From NCBI GenBank assembly GCA_013911165.1, contig JACETR010000021.1:1-37540 (forward strand): a DNA stretch of 37,540 bases, written 5' to 3'. This DNA comes from Planctomycetota bacterium. GTDB lineage: Bacteria; Planctomycetota; UBA8108; UBA1146. A program made the position numbers and the translations under genes. Positions 7,882 to 16,453 of this stretch are shown piece by piece. The notes under the pieces are model-generated. The model was not told where the DNA came from, did no database searches, and saw only the letters and a list, made by a program, of their open reading frames with translations. How positions within the stretch are numbered: position 1 is the first letter of the stretch; each line of letters starts with the position of its first letter.

Positions 7882-10146
7882 ATGGGCCTGAATCTCTTTT
7901 TCTCTCTCAGTCTCTGGCTGACGGGTACCCCAGAGGCTGCGGATCCCGCGTCCCAGTGGGCTCCTGCCTTCCCCGAAGTGGTCGTCGCCGGTTTTGAAGC
8001 CCACTGTTATCGCTGCCATTCGGGAGAGCAGGTCAAGGGTGGATTCGACCTCGAGATCGTCGTCGAGGATGGGGCAAAGGGTGACCCCGCAGACTGGCAA
8101 ACACTGATCAATGTCCTGAGTACGGGAGAGATGCCACCCGCCGATGAAGAAGGGCCCGATCCCCATCAACGGCAGGTAGTCATCGATGCTCTGGATGCCT
8201 GGCAACGACATCAGCTCTCCCTCATGCCCGAGTCTGCCGGCTCAGTTCCGCCCCGTCGCCTCAGCCGCACTGAACTGAAAAGAACACTCAAGGATCTGAC
8301 CGGAGTGGAGATCGATGTCGATCGTCATCTTCCCGCCGATGCCTCCAGTGCCGGTTTCGACAATCAGGGCGGACATCTGTCTCCCGGCTTTGTCGAACAG
8401 CTGTTCCGCATCGGTGAAGAGGTCGCTCTTGCCGCCGTGATCTCACCGGAGGATGAAGGGATCCCTCGCAGAGATTATTTTGCCGCCGAACTGGAGGCTT
8501 CCGGGGGTAATCGCAAAGCCGGTGATCACATCCATTTCTTCAGCCGAGGCTCCGCCTCCACCGATTACCTTTTCCCCAAACGGGGGACCTATCGCTTCAG
8601 GGTACAGGGCTGGGGCCAGCAGGCCGGTCCCGACCCGGTCGCTTTCCGACTCGACGTGGGGCCCCAACTCAGAGAGACACTGGTCTTCCCGGAAACCCGT
8701 GCCGAACCCGGAGAGCGAATTGTAGAACTGCGTGTCCCGCAAGGGCTGCAGAGTGTTCGACTGACCTTCGTCAACGATTACTACCGACCGGAAGAGCCGG
8801 ACCCTTCGCAGCGTGATCGCAACGGAGCCATCGTACAGTTGACCATCGAAGGCCCTCTCGAAGGATTGAGTCCGACCCCCTTCCAGAAGTTCGCCCTCCG
8901 TGGAGGGGGCAGCCCGAAGCAGAAACTGAAGCGGGGCATGAATCGCTGGCTCCCCCGATTCTGGCGCCAGAAGGTCAGCGCACAGCAGATTCAGAAAATG
9001 GTCGACCTGGCAGTCCGTGCCAGCAAGGAGAACAGTCCTGCCGAGGAACTGCTGCGCAGTGCCCTGATCGCTGCCATCGTTTCACCCCGATTCATCCTCC
9101 GCACCGAGCCGGATCCCGCCCGACTGAAATCGGGGGAGGTTCGAAAGCTCAACGACTTTGAACTCGCCACCCGTCTCTCCTACTTCCTCTGGGGAACCTG
9201 CCCCGATGAAGCTTTGCTGACACTGGCGAAGAAGGGCAAGCTGACCGAACCGGCACAACTGATGGAGGTCACCCGACGCATGCTCAGGGATCCCCGTTCC
9301 AGAGTGCTCGCCGAAGATTTCGCCACCCAATGGCTGCGAATCCGCGATCTCAGAGAACGTGCCCCCGATCGCAAAATCTTCCCCGGATTCCGCAACGTTC
9401 TCCTCGATGACATGCAGAAGGAAACGGTTCTCTTCTTTGATCACATCCTGCGTGAAAACCGTCCGGTTCGAGAACTGCTCACCGCTGATTACTCGTTCCT
9501 CAACGGCAGGCTCGCGCGTCATTACGGGCTCCCCGGTCAGCGGGGCAACGCCCATCAGAAGGTTCAGATCAATACTCCGCGAGGGGGAGGGCTGATCTCC
9601 CATGGCAGTGTGTTGCTGGCGAGCAGTACCCGTCAAAGAACGTCACCGGTGTTGAGGGGCAAGTGGGTTCTGGAAGTGCTCCTCGATGATGCTCCCCCCC
9701 CGGCACCCCCCGGTGCCGGAAACCTGCCTGCACCAGGAGAATCAGGTTCCGATCTCAGCCTGCGGGAACAGCTGGAAGTTCATCGGCGCGATCCAGCCTG
9801 TGCCACCTGTCACCGACGCATGGATGCCATCGGCTTCGCCATGGAGCGTTTCGATGCGGTCGGCCGTTACCGGCAGGGAGTCATCGATACGAAGGGTGAA
9901 CTGCCCGACGGCACCGAAATAGACGGTCCCGCTGCCTTGAGAGAACTGGTGGAAAAAGAACAGGGATTCCGCCGTTCACTGGTCAGCCATCTGATGACCT
10001 TTGGATTGGGGCGGGCCCTTGAATCCGCAGACATTCCCGCCGTCAGTCGCCTGACCCGTGGTCTGAAAGCAGATTCGACTCTTCAGGACCTGATTGAAGC
10101 GATCGTTCTCACCGAGGCTTTCCGCAAAAGGGAGATCCCACAGTGA
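7882..10146 (+). CDS. DUF1587/DUF1592/DUF1588/DUF1585 secreted cytochrome-like protein
   Basis: A 754-residue protein of the large Planctomycete-type family that combines a cytochrome c-like motif with several DUF domains. A short hydrophobic leader (residues 3-14) precedes a haem-binding motif C42-Y-R-C45-H46. Then come a DUF1587-like region (PPRRLSRTELKRTLKDLTG, about 123-141), DUF1592 (LNDFELATRLSYFLWGTCPD, about 424-443), DUF1588 (GGGLISHGSVLLASSTRQRT, about 570-590), a second CxxCH (C640, C643, H644) and DUF1585 at the C-terminus. Members are thought to be periplasmic redox proteins, but their substrate is unknown. ATG 7882 is the first codon after an in-frame stop. The DUF1552 gene follows 79 bases later. 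Confidence 0.92.
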   Translation: MGLNLFFSLSLWLTGTPEAADPASQWAPAFPEVVVAGFEAHCYRCHSGEQVKGGFDLEIVVEDGAKGDPADWQTLINVLSTGEMPPADEEGPDPHQRQVVIDALDAWQRHQLSLMPESAGSVPPRRLSRTELKRTLKDLTGVEIDVDRHLPADASSAGFDNQGGHLSPGFVEQLFRIGEEVALAAVISPEDEGIPRRDYFAAELEASGGNRKAGDHIHFFSRGSASTDYLFPKRGTYRFRVQGWGQQAGPDPVAFRLDVGPQLRETLVFPETRAEPGERIVELRVPQGLQSVRLTFVNDYYRPEEPDPSQRDRNGAIVQLTIEGPLEGLSPTPFQKFALRGGGSPKQKLKRGMNRWLPRFWRQKVSAQQIQKMVDLAVRASKENSPAEELLRSALIAAIVSPRFILRTEPDPARLKSGEVRKLNDFELATRLSYFLWGTCPDEALLTLAKKGKLTEPAQLMEVTRRMLRDPRSRVLAEDFATQWLRIRDLRERAPDRKIFPGFRNVLLDDMQKETVLFFDHILRENRPVRELLTADYSFLNGRLARHYGLPGQRGNAHQKVQINTPRGGGLISHGSVLLASSTRQRTSPVLRGKWVLEVLLDDAPPPAPPGAGNLPAPGESGSDLSLREQLEVHRRDPACATCHRRMDAIGFAMERFDAVGRYRQGVIDTKGELPDGTEIDGPAALRELVEKEQGFRRSLVSHLMTFGLGRALESADIPAVSRLTRGLKADSTLQDLIEAIVLTEAFRKREIPQ

Positions 10147-10225
10147 CAATTTCCCCTTTGCCTTTTTCGCCCACAGGCGTTTTCATCGGAACTGAAGCGA
10201 AGTCTGTTCGCTGGAATGGGATGTC

Positions 10226-11596
10226 ATGAGTCCACACTCTCAACCGATGGGCCGCAGAACTTTCCTGCGCGGGATGGGAACCGCCCTGGCCCTGCCCTGG
10301 CTCGAATCCCTGGTGCCCGGGAACTGGATGTCGCAGGCGGTCGCCGCAACGCCCTCCACCTCTCCCCGCAGAACAGCCTTTCTCTTTATCCCCAACGGTG
10401 TCCACATGCCCGATTGGCACATCCATGAAAAGGATGGCCAACGCCACTTCTCCTCAAGCCTGAAGCCGCTGGAGAAGGTCTTTGAAGATGTCCTCTTCGT
10501 CCGTGGCCTGACCCATCGAAACGCTCAGGCATTGGGAGATGGCCCCGGCGATCATGCACGTTCATCGGCGTGCTTCCTCACCGGCGCTCACCCCTACAAG
10601 ACTGCCGGTGCAGACATCCGCTCCGGCATCTCCATCGACCAGGTTTTGGCACACAGTAGTGCCGGAGAAACACTGATTCCATCGCTGCAGCTGGGCACCG
10701 AAGGGGGACGTCAATCGGGGAATTGTGATTCCGGTTACTCCTGCGCCTACTCTTCGAACATCGCCTGGGCCCAACCGGACCGCCCCATCCCCCACGAGAT
10801 CCAGCCGCGCCGTGTTTTTGAACGACTCTTTCTCAAGGGGCCGGCAGGTGAAACCGCCGCCGCTCGCCAGATCCGCATCCAGCGTCGTTCGAGCATCCTT
10901 GATTTCGTCCGTGAGGATGCGGCCCGGATGCAGAAGAAACTGGGGCAGGCCGATCGGGGACGCTTCGATGAGTTCCTCTCCGGAATCCGTGATCTGGAGC
11001 GTCGCATCGATCGCCTCGAAGAACTGGATGCCCTCGAGAAGCAGGAACAGGGTCTCGCCCAATTTAAAGACCTGAGTCCCGCCAACTATCAGGAGCACCT
11101 GCGCCTGATGAACGAGTTGATGCTGTTGGCGTTCCGTCTCGATCTGACCCGCGTCATCACCTTCATGTGGTCCAACGAGGGCTCCAACCGGGCCCACCCC
11201 CATCTGGACATCCGTGAAGGACATCACATCCTCACCCATCACAAGGGCAACGAAGAACAGATCGAACGGGTCAAGAAGATCAATCACTGGCAGGTGAGTG
11301 AGTTCGTACGCGTGGTCGAACGCATGAAGCAGATCCGCGAGGGAGAACACTCCCTGCTCGATTCCACCACTCTGGTCTTCGGCTCCGCCATCTCCGACGG
11401 CAACCGCCACAACCACGACGACCTGCCGGTGATCATCGCCGGCCAGGGCAACGGCCTGATCGACACCGGCCGTATCCTCCACACCCCGAATCGCACCCCC
11501 ATGTGCAACCTGTTCCTCTCCCTCGCTCAGGCAGAGGGACAACAGATCTCACGATTCGGTGACAGCCAGGGTGTGCTGAAGGGGCTCAAATCCTGA
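10226..11596 (+). CDS. Tat-exported DUF1552 protein
   Basis: This 456-residue protein begins with a twin-arginine signal (GRRTFLRG, R10-R11) followed by a hydrophobic stretch, so it is probably exported folded. The body matches DUF1552, with motifs such as RRTAFLFIPNGVHMPDW and GDGPGDHARSSACFLTGAHP. A later segment, TRVITFMWSNEGSNRAHPHL, resembles the sulfatase/DUF1501-type layout. Families of this kind are nearly always encoded next to a DUF1587/1592 haem protein, as here, suggesting a two-part periplasmic redox or hydrolytic system. No enzyme activity is established. The gene is in the same direction as its partner and ends 21 bases from the convergent esterase gene, with no clear terminator between. 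Confidence 0.9.
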   Translation: MSPHSQPMGRRTFLRGMGTALALPWLESLVPGNWMSQAVAATPSTSPRRTAFLFIPNGVHMPDWHIHEKDGQRHFSSSLKPLEKVFEDVLFVRGLTHRNAQALGDGPGDHARSSACFLTGAHPYKTAGADIRSGISIDQVLAHSSAGETLIPSLQLGTEGGRQSGNCDSGYSCAYSSNIAWAQPDRPIPHEIQPRRVFERLFLKGPAGETAAARQIRIQRRSSILDFVREDAARMQKKLGQADRGRFDEFLSGIRDLERRIDRLEELDALEKQEQGLAQFKDLSPANYQEHLRLMNELMLLAFRLDLTRVITFMWSNEGSNRAHPHLDIREGHHILTHHKGNEEQIERVKKINHWQVSEFVRVVERMKQIREGEHSLLDSTTLVFGSAISDGNRHNHDDLPVIIAGQGNGLIDTGRILHTPNRTPMCNLFLSLAQAEGQQISRFGDSQGVLKGLKS

Positions 11597-11617
11597 CACT
11601 GACGTTGCTCTCAAAAC

Positions 11618-13624
11618 TCAGTCGGTTTTGAAGGGTGCCATCGGCAGTCCGAAGCTGGAAACGGCATTGGCGCGTACCGGGTTGTCCTGCCAGGCATAGC
11701 GAACCGCTTTCGGCATTTGCACCTGCGGGTGGGTCACACGGATCTCCGTGGGCCCACTGACTTCTGCCACACCCCAGTGCCAGCGTCCGTCCTGCCCCTG
11801 AATCGCAAAGCCATCGATGGGCTTCCCGCGACGGCCGACGAGCCCATCGCCACAGTGGGTGAACTCCAGAACCATGGCATTGCCATCCACTTTGGATCGC
11901 AGATAAAAGGGGCCCGATTCAGGCAGATCACTGCGGCCATGGCAGCGGTTCAGAGCCCAGTCTGCCAGCCTCCGACCGACGTCCTGCTTGTTGGCCGGGT
12001 GAATGTCACGGGCGTCACCGATGTCGGTGAGCACGGCCAGACCGGTGTTTCTCACAACCCGATGGGTAAAATCCTGGGCATCCCGAAGAGTGGCCCAACC
12101 GCCCTGTACCGGATTATCACTGACTGCCTTGAAGGCGGCCAACTGGACGATGCCAAAGGGAAAGTTGTCACCCCAGGCATTGCGCCATGAGCCGATCATC
12201 AACGGCAGCAGCTCGCGGTACTCTTCCGGCTCACCGGAATTCGATTCTCCCTGATACCAGATAGCGCCTTGAATCGCGTAGGGAATGAAGGGAGACAGCA
12301 TCGCATTGAACATGACGGCCGGATCGGTCGTCGTCATGCCAGGTGCATCCGGGGGAGCCGGTGCATTGGGCCCACGATCTCCACTGAAGGCCGCTCCCCG
12401 ACGAATCTTCCAGTCACCGGCGATGGAGATGGTCGCATCACTGGAGCCATCTTTCAGTCTGATGAGGGCGCGATCCGCCGCCCCGGTGATGCCTCCCGCT
12501 CCTCCCGTATCGAGAGCCGCGATCGCGATCACTGCAGATCCACCCTTCACCTGGTCACCGGGAATGGTGTAACTGCGACGCAGGGAATACTGATTCGTGG
12601 TTCGACCCACTTCCTGACCCTGCCAATAGGTGATGTCCGCATCATCGATGGCCCCGGGCTCGAGGAGCAGATCTTTCCCCTGCCACTCGGCAGGAATCTC
12701 GACCTCTTTGCGGTACCAGAGGATGCCATCCCAGTCGCTGTTCTTTCCATCCCAAAGGCCGGGCACCGGCATCGACTCCCATTCACTGTCATCCAGTTCT
12801 GCAGAAGCCCAATTCCCCTTGCGCCCTTCGTCAGCCGCCATTTTCTTTTCCCACCAGGAAGCGGCACGGCTCTCAAACTGACGCTTCTGCTCTTCAAAAA
12901 GGGAAGCAATCTCTTCCTTGGAACGATTCCCCCAGCGCTTGATCTCCGCTTCAAGATCGAGAATGCGCTGACGGAAACGGGGATGTCTCTTGAGAGCCCC
13001 CATTTCGGTCCATGGCTCGGCACGGGTTCCGCCCCAATTCACATCGAGAAGGCCCACAGGAACTCCCAGCTGCTCATGAAGGCGACGGGCCATGTAGGTT
13101 CCTACTGCAGTAAAACTGCCGGCGGTCTGCGGAGTCGAAACGCGCCAGCGGGCATCGATGTCTTTCTCCGGCTTGCGGGAGAGCAGGTGGGGAGCCTTGA
13201 TACAGCGAAGCCAGGGCAGGTCGCCGGCAGCGATCTCTTCCTTGGCATTCATCGACTGGCGAACCGACCACTCCATATTCGACTGTCCCCCACACAGCCA
13301 AACCACACCCACCAGAATGTCCTTGAATACCCGGCGATCGTCTCCGCCACTGATCACCATTTTGCGACCTTCGGCACTGGCTTCCATCGGTGCCAGGTTT
13401 ACACGCCAGGCTCCGGTCTCATCCGCCGACGTCGTCAGGGTCTGTCCTGCAAAGGTCACCGTAATCTCGATTCCGGGGTCGGCACTTCCCCAGATCGGAA
13501 CTTCCTTGTCCATCTGCAGGACAGCGTGATTGCCGATCACCGCCGGCACATCGATGGCCGCTTCAGAGATGTGGAAGGAAGAAAAGATCAGACAAAGGAG
13601 AAACGGAAGAATGCGGGACAACAT
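11618..13624 (-). CDS. Secreted sialate O-acetylesterase (SASA/GDSL-like)
   Basis: A 668-residue exported esterase expected to remove acetyl groups from sialic acid or other acetylated glycans. After a signal peptide (residues 2-22, LSRILPFLLCLIFSSFH) comes a beta domain with PAVIGNHAVLQMDKEVPIWG. The catalytic domain has CGGQSNMEWS, with nucleophile Ser at 115. A further block is IWYQGESNS, and TDIGDARDIHPANKQDVG carries the expected catalytic Asp/His. A jelly-roll-like insertion (about residues 265-390) sits between catalytic blocks, common in this family. I chose ATG 13624 because AGGAGG lies six bases upstream; an in-frame ATG 12 codons earlier lacks this. Likely role: marine or host glycan degradation. 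The natural substrate cannot be read from sequence. Confidence 0.9.
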   Translation of the reverse strand: MLSRILPFLLCLIFSSFHISEAAIDVPAVIGNHAVLQMDKEVPIWGSADPGIEITVTFAGQTLTTSADETGAWRVNLAPMEASAEGRKMVISGGDDRRVFKDILVGVVWLCGGQSNMEWSVRQSMNAKEEIAAGDLPWLRCIKAPHLLSRKPEKDIDARWRVSTPQTAGSFTAVGTYMARRLHEQLGVPVGLLDVNWGGTRAEPWTEMGALKRHPRFRQRILDLEAEIKRWGNRSKEEIASLFEEQKRQFESRAASWWEKKMAADEGRKGNWASAELDDSEWESMPVPGLWDGKNSDWDGILWYRKEVEIPAEWQGKDLLLEPGAIDDADITYWQGQEVGRTTNQYSLRRSYTIPGDQVKGGSAVIAIAALDTGGAGGITGAADRALIRLKDGSSDATISIAGDWKIRRGAAFSGDRGPNAPAPPDAPGMTTTDPAVMFNAMLSPFIPYAIQGAIWYQGESNSGEPEEYRELLPLMIGSWRNAWGDNFPFGIVQLAAFKAVSDNPVQGGWATLRDAQDFTHRVVRNTGLAVLTDIGDARDIHPANKQDVGRRLADWALNRCHGRSDLPESGPFYLRSKVDGNAMVLEFTHCGDGLVGRRGKPIDGFAIQGQDGRWHWGVAEVSGPTEIRVTHPQVQMPKAVRYAWQDNPVRANAVSSFGLPMAPFKTD

Positions 13625-13683
13625 GGAAAGCCTCCTGTGAGATGAAACGTATCGCTTCATCGTCTCCCCGTCTCAGGGGATGG

Positions 13684-14610
13684 TCAAGGACGCTTTGAAA
13701 CCGCTTCTTCGAGGGTCTTGAGTCCCTCCTCCTGAAGTCGTGGGTATTCCGCCCAACGATCTCCCAGATTTTCCGCAGGGTTCCAGATCACGTTCACAAA
13801 TCCCGTTTGAGCCGCGGATTCTGCAGATACCGCCTCCGGTTCACTTCGCCACAGGAGCCAGCCCGGGCTCTGCTCGGAGAGAGTCGCCGTCTCCTGATCG
13901 ATCATGGGAGAGATGGTGGTCAGGGGAGCCTGCAATCGATGGGCGAGATAACCCCAGGCCGGCTCGGTTGCGACGATGGAGCCCCCTTCTGGCAACCGGA
14001 TGGCCGCAAGCCGCTGGTCCCATTTACGGAGGGTCTCGCTCACCGATTTCCAGCGCTCCTGGAACTCCGCTTCAGAAGTGGGAGACAGTCGGATCAGACG
14101 TTGAAGGATTGCTTCTCCCTGCAGGAGCAACAGGGCCGGGTCGACCCAGAAGTGGCCATCGGTACCCTCCCAGGAGCGTTCCCCCTCGGGGCCGTGACTG
14201 TGGGTGATCACGCCCGGGTATTCCTGCCACTGATCACTCACGGCCCGGGAAAGATCGAGGGTTGAGAAGGGCAGCGAAACCCTCTGAACCCATTTCTCGA
14301 GCATCGATCCGTTGACGATGATGAGGTCGGCGTTTGCCAACTCCTGTAGCTCTCCCTCTCCGGGGCTCCAGGTACCGGGATCTTTCCCGGCCGGCAGTAA
14401 CGGAATCACTTCCACCGCATCGCCACCGATCATGCTCGCCAGCCATGCATGGGGTGAAAGTGTCGCCACGACCTTTGGAGTTTGCGAATCCTGAATGGTG
14501 ACGGAGACGGTTTCCGGTTTTTGAGACTGGCAGCCGCAGAGAACCAGCAGCCACAGAATCATCAGGAGACAACGATCACCGAAGAACCCCATCCCAACAC
14601 CCCACCTCAT
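13684..14610 (-). CDS. ZnuA-like lipoprotein with degenerate metal-binding site
   Basis: This 308-residue protein is the last gene of a four-gene operon. A lipoprotein signal ends in LVLCGC (lipidated Cys about 27). The fold follows the cluster-9 metal-binding family: VVATLSPHAWLASMIGGD, then LLPAGKDPGTWSPGE, ANADLIIVNGSMLEKW and DGHFWVDP. However, the family DPH motif reads DPG, and the second-lobe His motif reads TEPAWGYLAH, where Glu-Pro replaces the His. The His of HFWVDP is kept, and a His-containing loop (THSHGPEG) precedes it. It may bind another ligand or use different residues. The ATG at 14610 overlaps the permease stop as TGATG; starts at 14625 or 14592 are possible. Confidence 0.82.
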   Translation of the reverse strand: MRWGVGMGFFGDRCLLMILWLLVLCGCQSQKPETVSVTIQDSQTPKVVATLSPHAWLASMIGGDAVEVIPLLPAGKDPGTWSPGEGELQELANADLIIVNGSMLEKWVQRVSLPFSTLDLSRAVSDQWQEYPGVITHSHGPEGERSWEGTDGHFWVDPALLLLQGEAILQRLIRLSPTSEAEFQERWKSVSETLRKWDQRLAAIRLPEGGSIVATEPAWGYLAHRLQAPLTTISPMIDQETATLSEQSPGWLLWRSEPEAVSAESAAQTGFVNVIWNPAENLGDRWAEYPRLQEEGLKTLEEAVSKRP

Positions 14611-15785
14611 CAGAAAGAGAGCCATCCACCGGCGAAACCGGCGATCAGGGCCCGGGCCGTGATCAAGGCAAGAATCGCACCGGAACCGACCACGATGGCG
14701 ACCTCGGTGAAGAGCAGGCGTGCCACGAATCCTCTCGGTGCACCGATCCGCTCGAGAGTTCGGACTTCTCTTTCACGAACCTTGATATCCAGGGTGACAA
14801 TCAAGCCGAGCATCAACAGGGCTGCCAGCAGGACCAGTAAAGAGTTGGCATCCAGGATCGCTTTTGCCTGAAGGACGATGCCGAGCAGCTCGTTGAGTTC
14901 ACTCATGCTGTCGAGCACCAGCAGTTCTTCATCCCGCCGCAGGTTGGAACGGGCCAGGGTCCGGTCCTTGGTGGTCGCCGCATCGATCAACAATGAGGAG
15001 ATAGGCAAGTCATCCGGGTCCCCATGAAAATGGAAACTGTTTTCATTCTCCGGAGTGACTTCGACCGCCTCGACGATGGCCGCATTCATCGTCACGTTGT
15101 CACTTTTGTTTTCGAGGATCAGTGAAAAATCGACATCCGGGTTGATAGCGATGTGCCCGTGCCCTTCACCGTCGACCACCCATGAAGTCTGAAGGCTGAC
15201 GAAGACTGCTTCGTCATCAGGAGTTCCCGTCGGTTCGAGAACTCCACGAATCTTGAGAACCAGGGGATAGCCCCCGCCCAGGTCATAGAGTTCTTCGGCA
15301 TCCGTGGGCACCGTATCGCCGGCGGTCAGTCCTTCCCGGCGTGCGAACTTGCTGCCGATCACCGCTTCAGAGAGTCGCTGGGGCCATGGGCCACCGGTTG
15401 CCATGCGCAGATTTCTGAACTTCTGATAGTCGGGGGAGGTCCCCACCAGGGGGTAATCTCGAACGGTTCCTTCGATGTGCAAAGGAATCGGAGTCACACG
15501 CCCCGCTTCTGCGACCTGCCGTGCGATGCGCATCGGAATCGATCCTTCGACCGACCCGCGGAAATAGAGAGACTGAATCAACAGGTCCGACCGGCTTCCC
15601 GGAGCCCCGACCACCAATGGGGTGGCCACTGCCCGCGATTCCAGCTGAGTGCGATACAGCTGCAGAAAACCCTCGACTGCCAACGGCAGGACTCCCAAAA
15701 GTCCAATGCACAGAACGAGCACAAAACTGCGCACCTTGTGATGCATCAGCGACTTCCACGCCAGTCTCAACAGGGGGCTGGTCAT
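14610..15785 (-). CDS. FtsX/MacB-type ABC permease, apparently lacking the fourth TM
   Basis: A 391-residue permease of the LolC/MacB/FtsX group. TM1 is at about residues 20-40 (SFVLVLCIGLLGVLPLAV), followed by a large extracytoplasmic region (about 45-310). TM2 is LLVLLAALLMLGLIVTLDI, then the family cytoplasmic loop with REREVRTLERIGAPRGFV, and TM3 is VAIVVGSGAILALITARAL. The protein ends about ten residues later, whereas canonical members continue through a loop to TM4. The stop overlaps the lipoprotein start, so this looks like the genuine end rather than a gene-calling error. It pairs with the ATPase upstream (ATGA overlap). FtsX-type permeases normally export or transmit mechanical force rather than import metals. 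Confidence 0.87.
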   Translation of the reverse strand: MTSPLLRLAWKSLMHHKVRSFVLVLCIGLLGVLPLAVEGFLQLYRTQLESRAVATPLVVGAPGSRSDLLIQSLYFRGSVEGSIPMRIARQVAEAGRVTPIPLHIEGTVRDYPLVGTSPDYQKFRNLRMATGGPWPQRLSEAVIGSKFARREGLTAGDTVPTDAEELYDLGGGYPLVLKIRGVLEPTGTPDDEAVFVSLQTSWVVDGEGHGHIAINPDVDFSLILENKSDNVTMNAAIVEAVEVTPENENSFHFHGDPDDLPISSLLIDAATTKDRTLARSNLRRDEELLVLDSMSELNELLGIVLQAKAILDANSLLVLLAALLMLGLIVTLDIKVREREVRTLERIGAPRGFVARLLFTEVAIVVGSGAILALITARALIAGFAGGWLSF

Positions 15786-16453
15786 GCGACCTCCCGTCCG
15801 CTGAGTTCATGGACTTTATCGAATCGATCAAGAAGGGAACGATCATGGGTCACGACGATAACCGTCGACCCCGTGAGTTGAGCTTCCTCGAAAAGCAGAT
15901 CGAGGACCGCTTCACCCGATCCCTGATCGAGACTTCCTGTGGGTTCATCTGCAAGAATCAGGGGAGGAGAGGTGACCAGCGCACGGCAAACCGCTGCCCT
16001 CTGGCGTTCACCCTGTGAAAGGGCATGGGGCTTTCTGTGCAGGAGATCAGCGATGCCACAGCGTTCAGCTCGTTCCCGTAACCGTTCCTGATCTTCTTTG
16101 CTCGCTTCCCGCCCCGCGAGCCAGCGGGGAAGAAAAGCGTTCTCGCGGATGTCGAGGTGCTCCAGCAGTTCAAACTCCTGAAAGACCAAGCCGATCCGGT
16201 CACAGCGAAAAGCCCTTCGTTCCTTTTCACCCAGTTTTGAAACTTCGGTATCGCCGACGATGACCGACCCGGAGGTCGGAACCAGAATCCCTGAGATGGC
16301 GGAGAGAAGGGTCGTCTTGCCGCAGCCGGATGGGCCGATGATGGCCGCTTTCTCACCGGCACCGATGGCCAACTGCTCGACGGAGACCGGCTGCTCCTGA
16401 CCGGGATGTCGGTGAAGGAAGTCACGAACCTCGACTGAAAACCCCTGGTTCAT
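15782..16453 (-). CDS. ABC ATP-binding protein, LolD/MacB type
   Basis: A 223-residue ATPase that would energise the FtsX-type permease encoded next. Walker A GPSGCGKTT is at 40-48, the Q-loop FQEFELLEHL at 91-100, the signature LSQGE at 145-149, Walker B LILADEPTGSLD at 165-176 with catalytic Glu170, and the switch His in VTHDRS near 203. The ADEPTGSLD wording is typical of LolD, FtsE and MacB. Four-base ATGA overlaps join it to the unknown membrane protein upstream and the permease downstream, strongly indicating co-translation. Signature residue three is Gln rather than Gly (LSQGE), as in many members. Substrate is not inferable from the ATPase. Confidence 0.93.
   Translation of the reverse strand: MNQGFSVEVRDFLHRHPGQEQPVSVEQLAIGAGEKAAIIGPSGCGKTTLLSAISGILVPTSGSVIVGDTEVSKLGEKERRAFRCDRIGLVFQEFELLEHLDIRENAFLPRWLAGREASKEDQERLRERAERCGIADLLHRKPHALSQGERQRAAVCRALVTSPPLILADEPTGSLDQGSGEAVLDLLFEEAQLTGSTVIVVTHDRSLLDRFDKVHELSGREVA

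Noticed and set aside
10562..11542. A 326-codon minus-strand open frame
   Set aside because: It is the shadow of the DUF1552 gene; its translation has no recognisable domain or start context.
12269..13645. A 458-codon plus-strand open frame
   Set aside because: It lies antisense over the sialate O-acetylesterase gene, whose motifs, signal peptide and SD are clear. Its translation shows no recognisable motifs.
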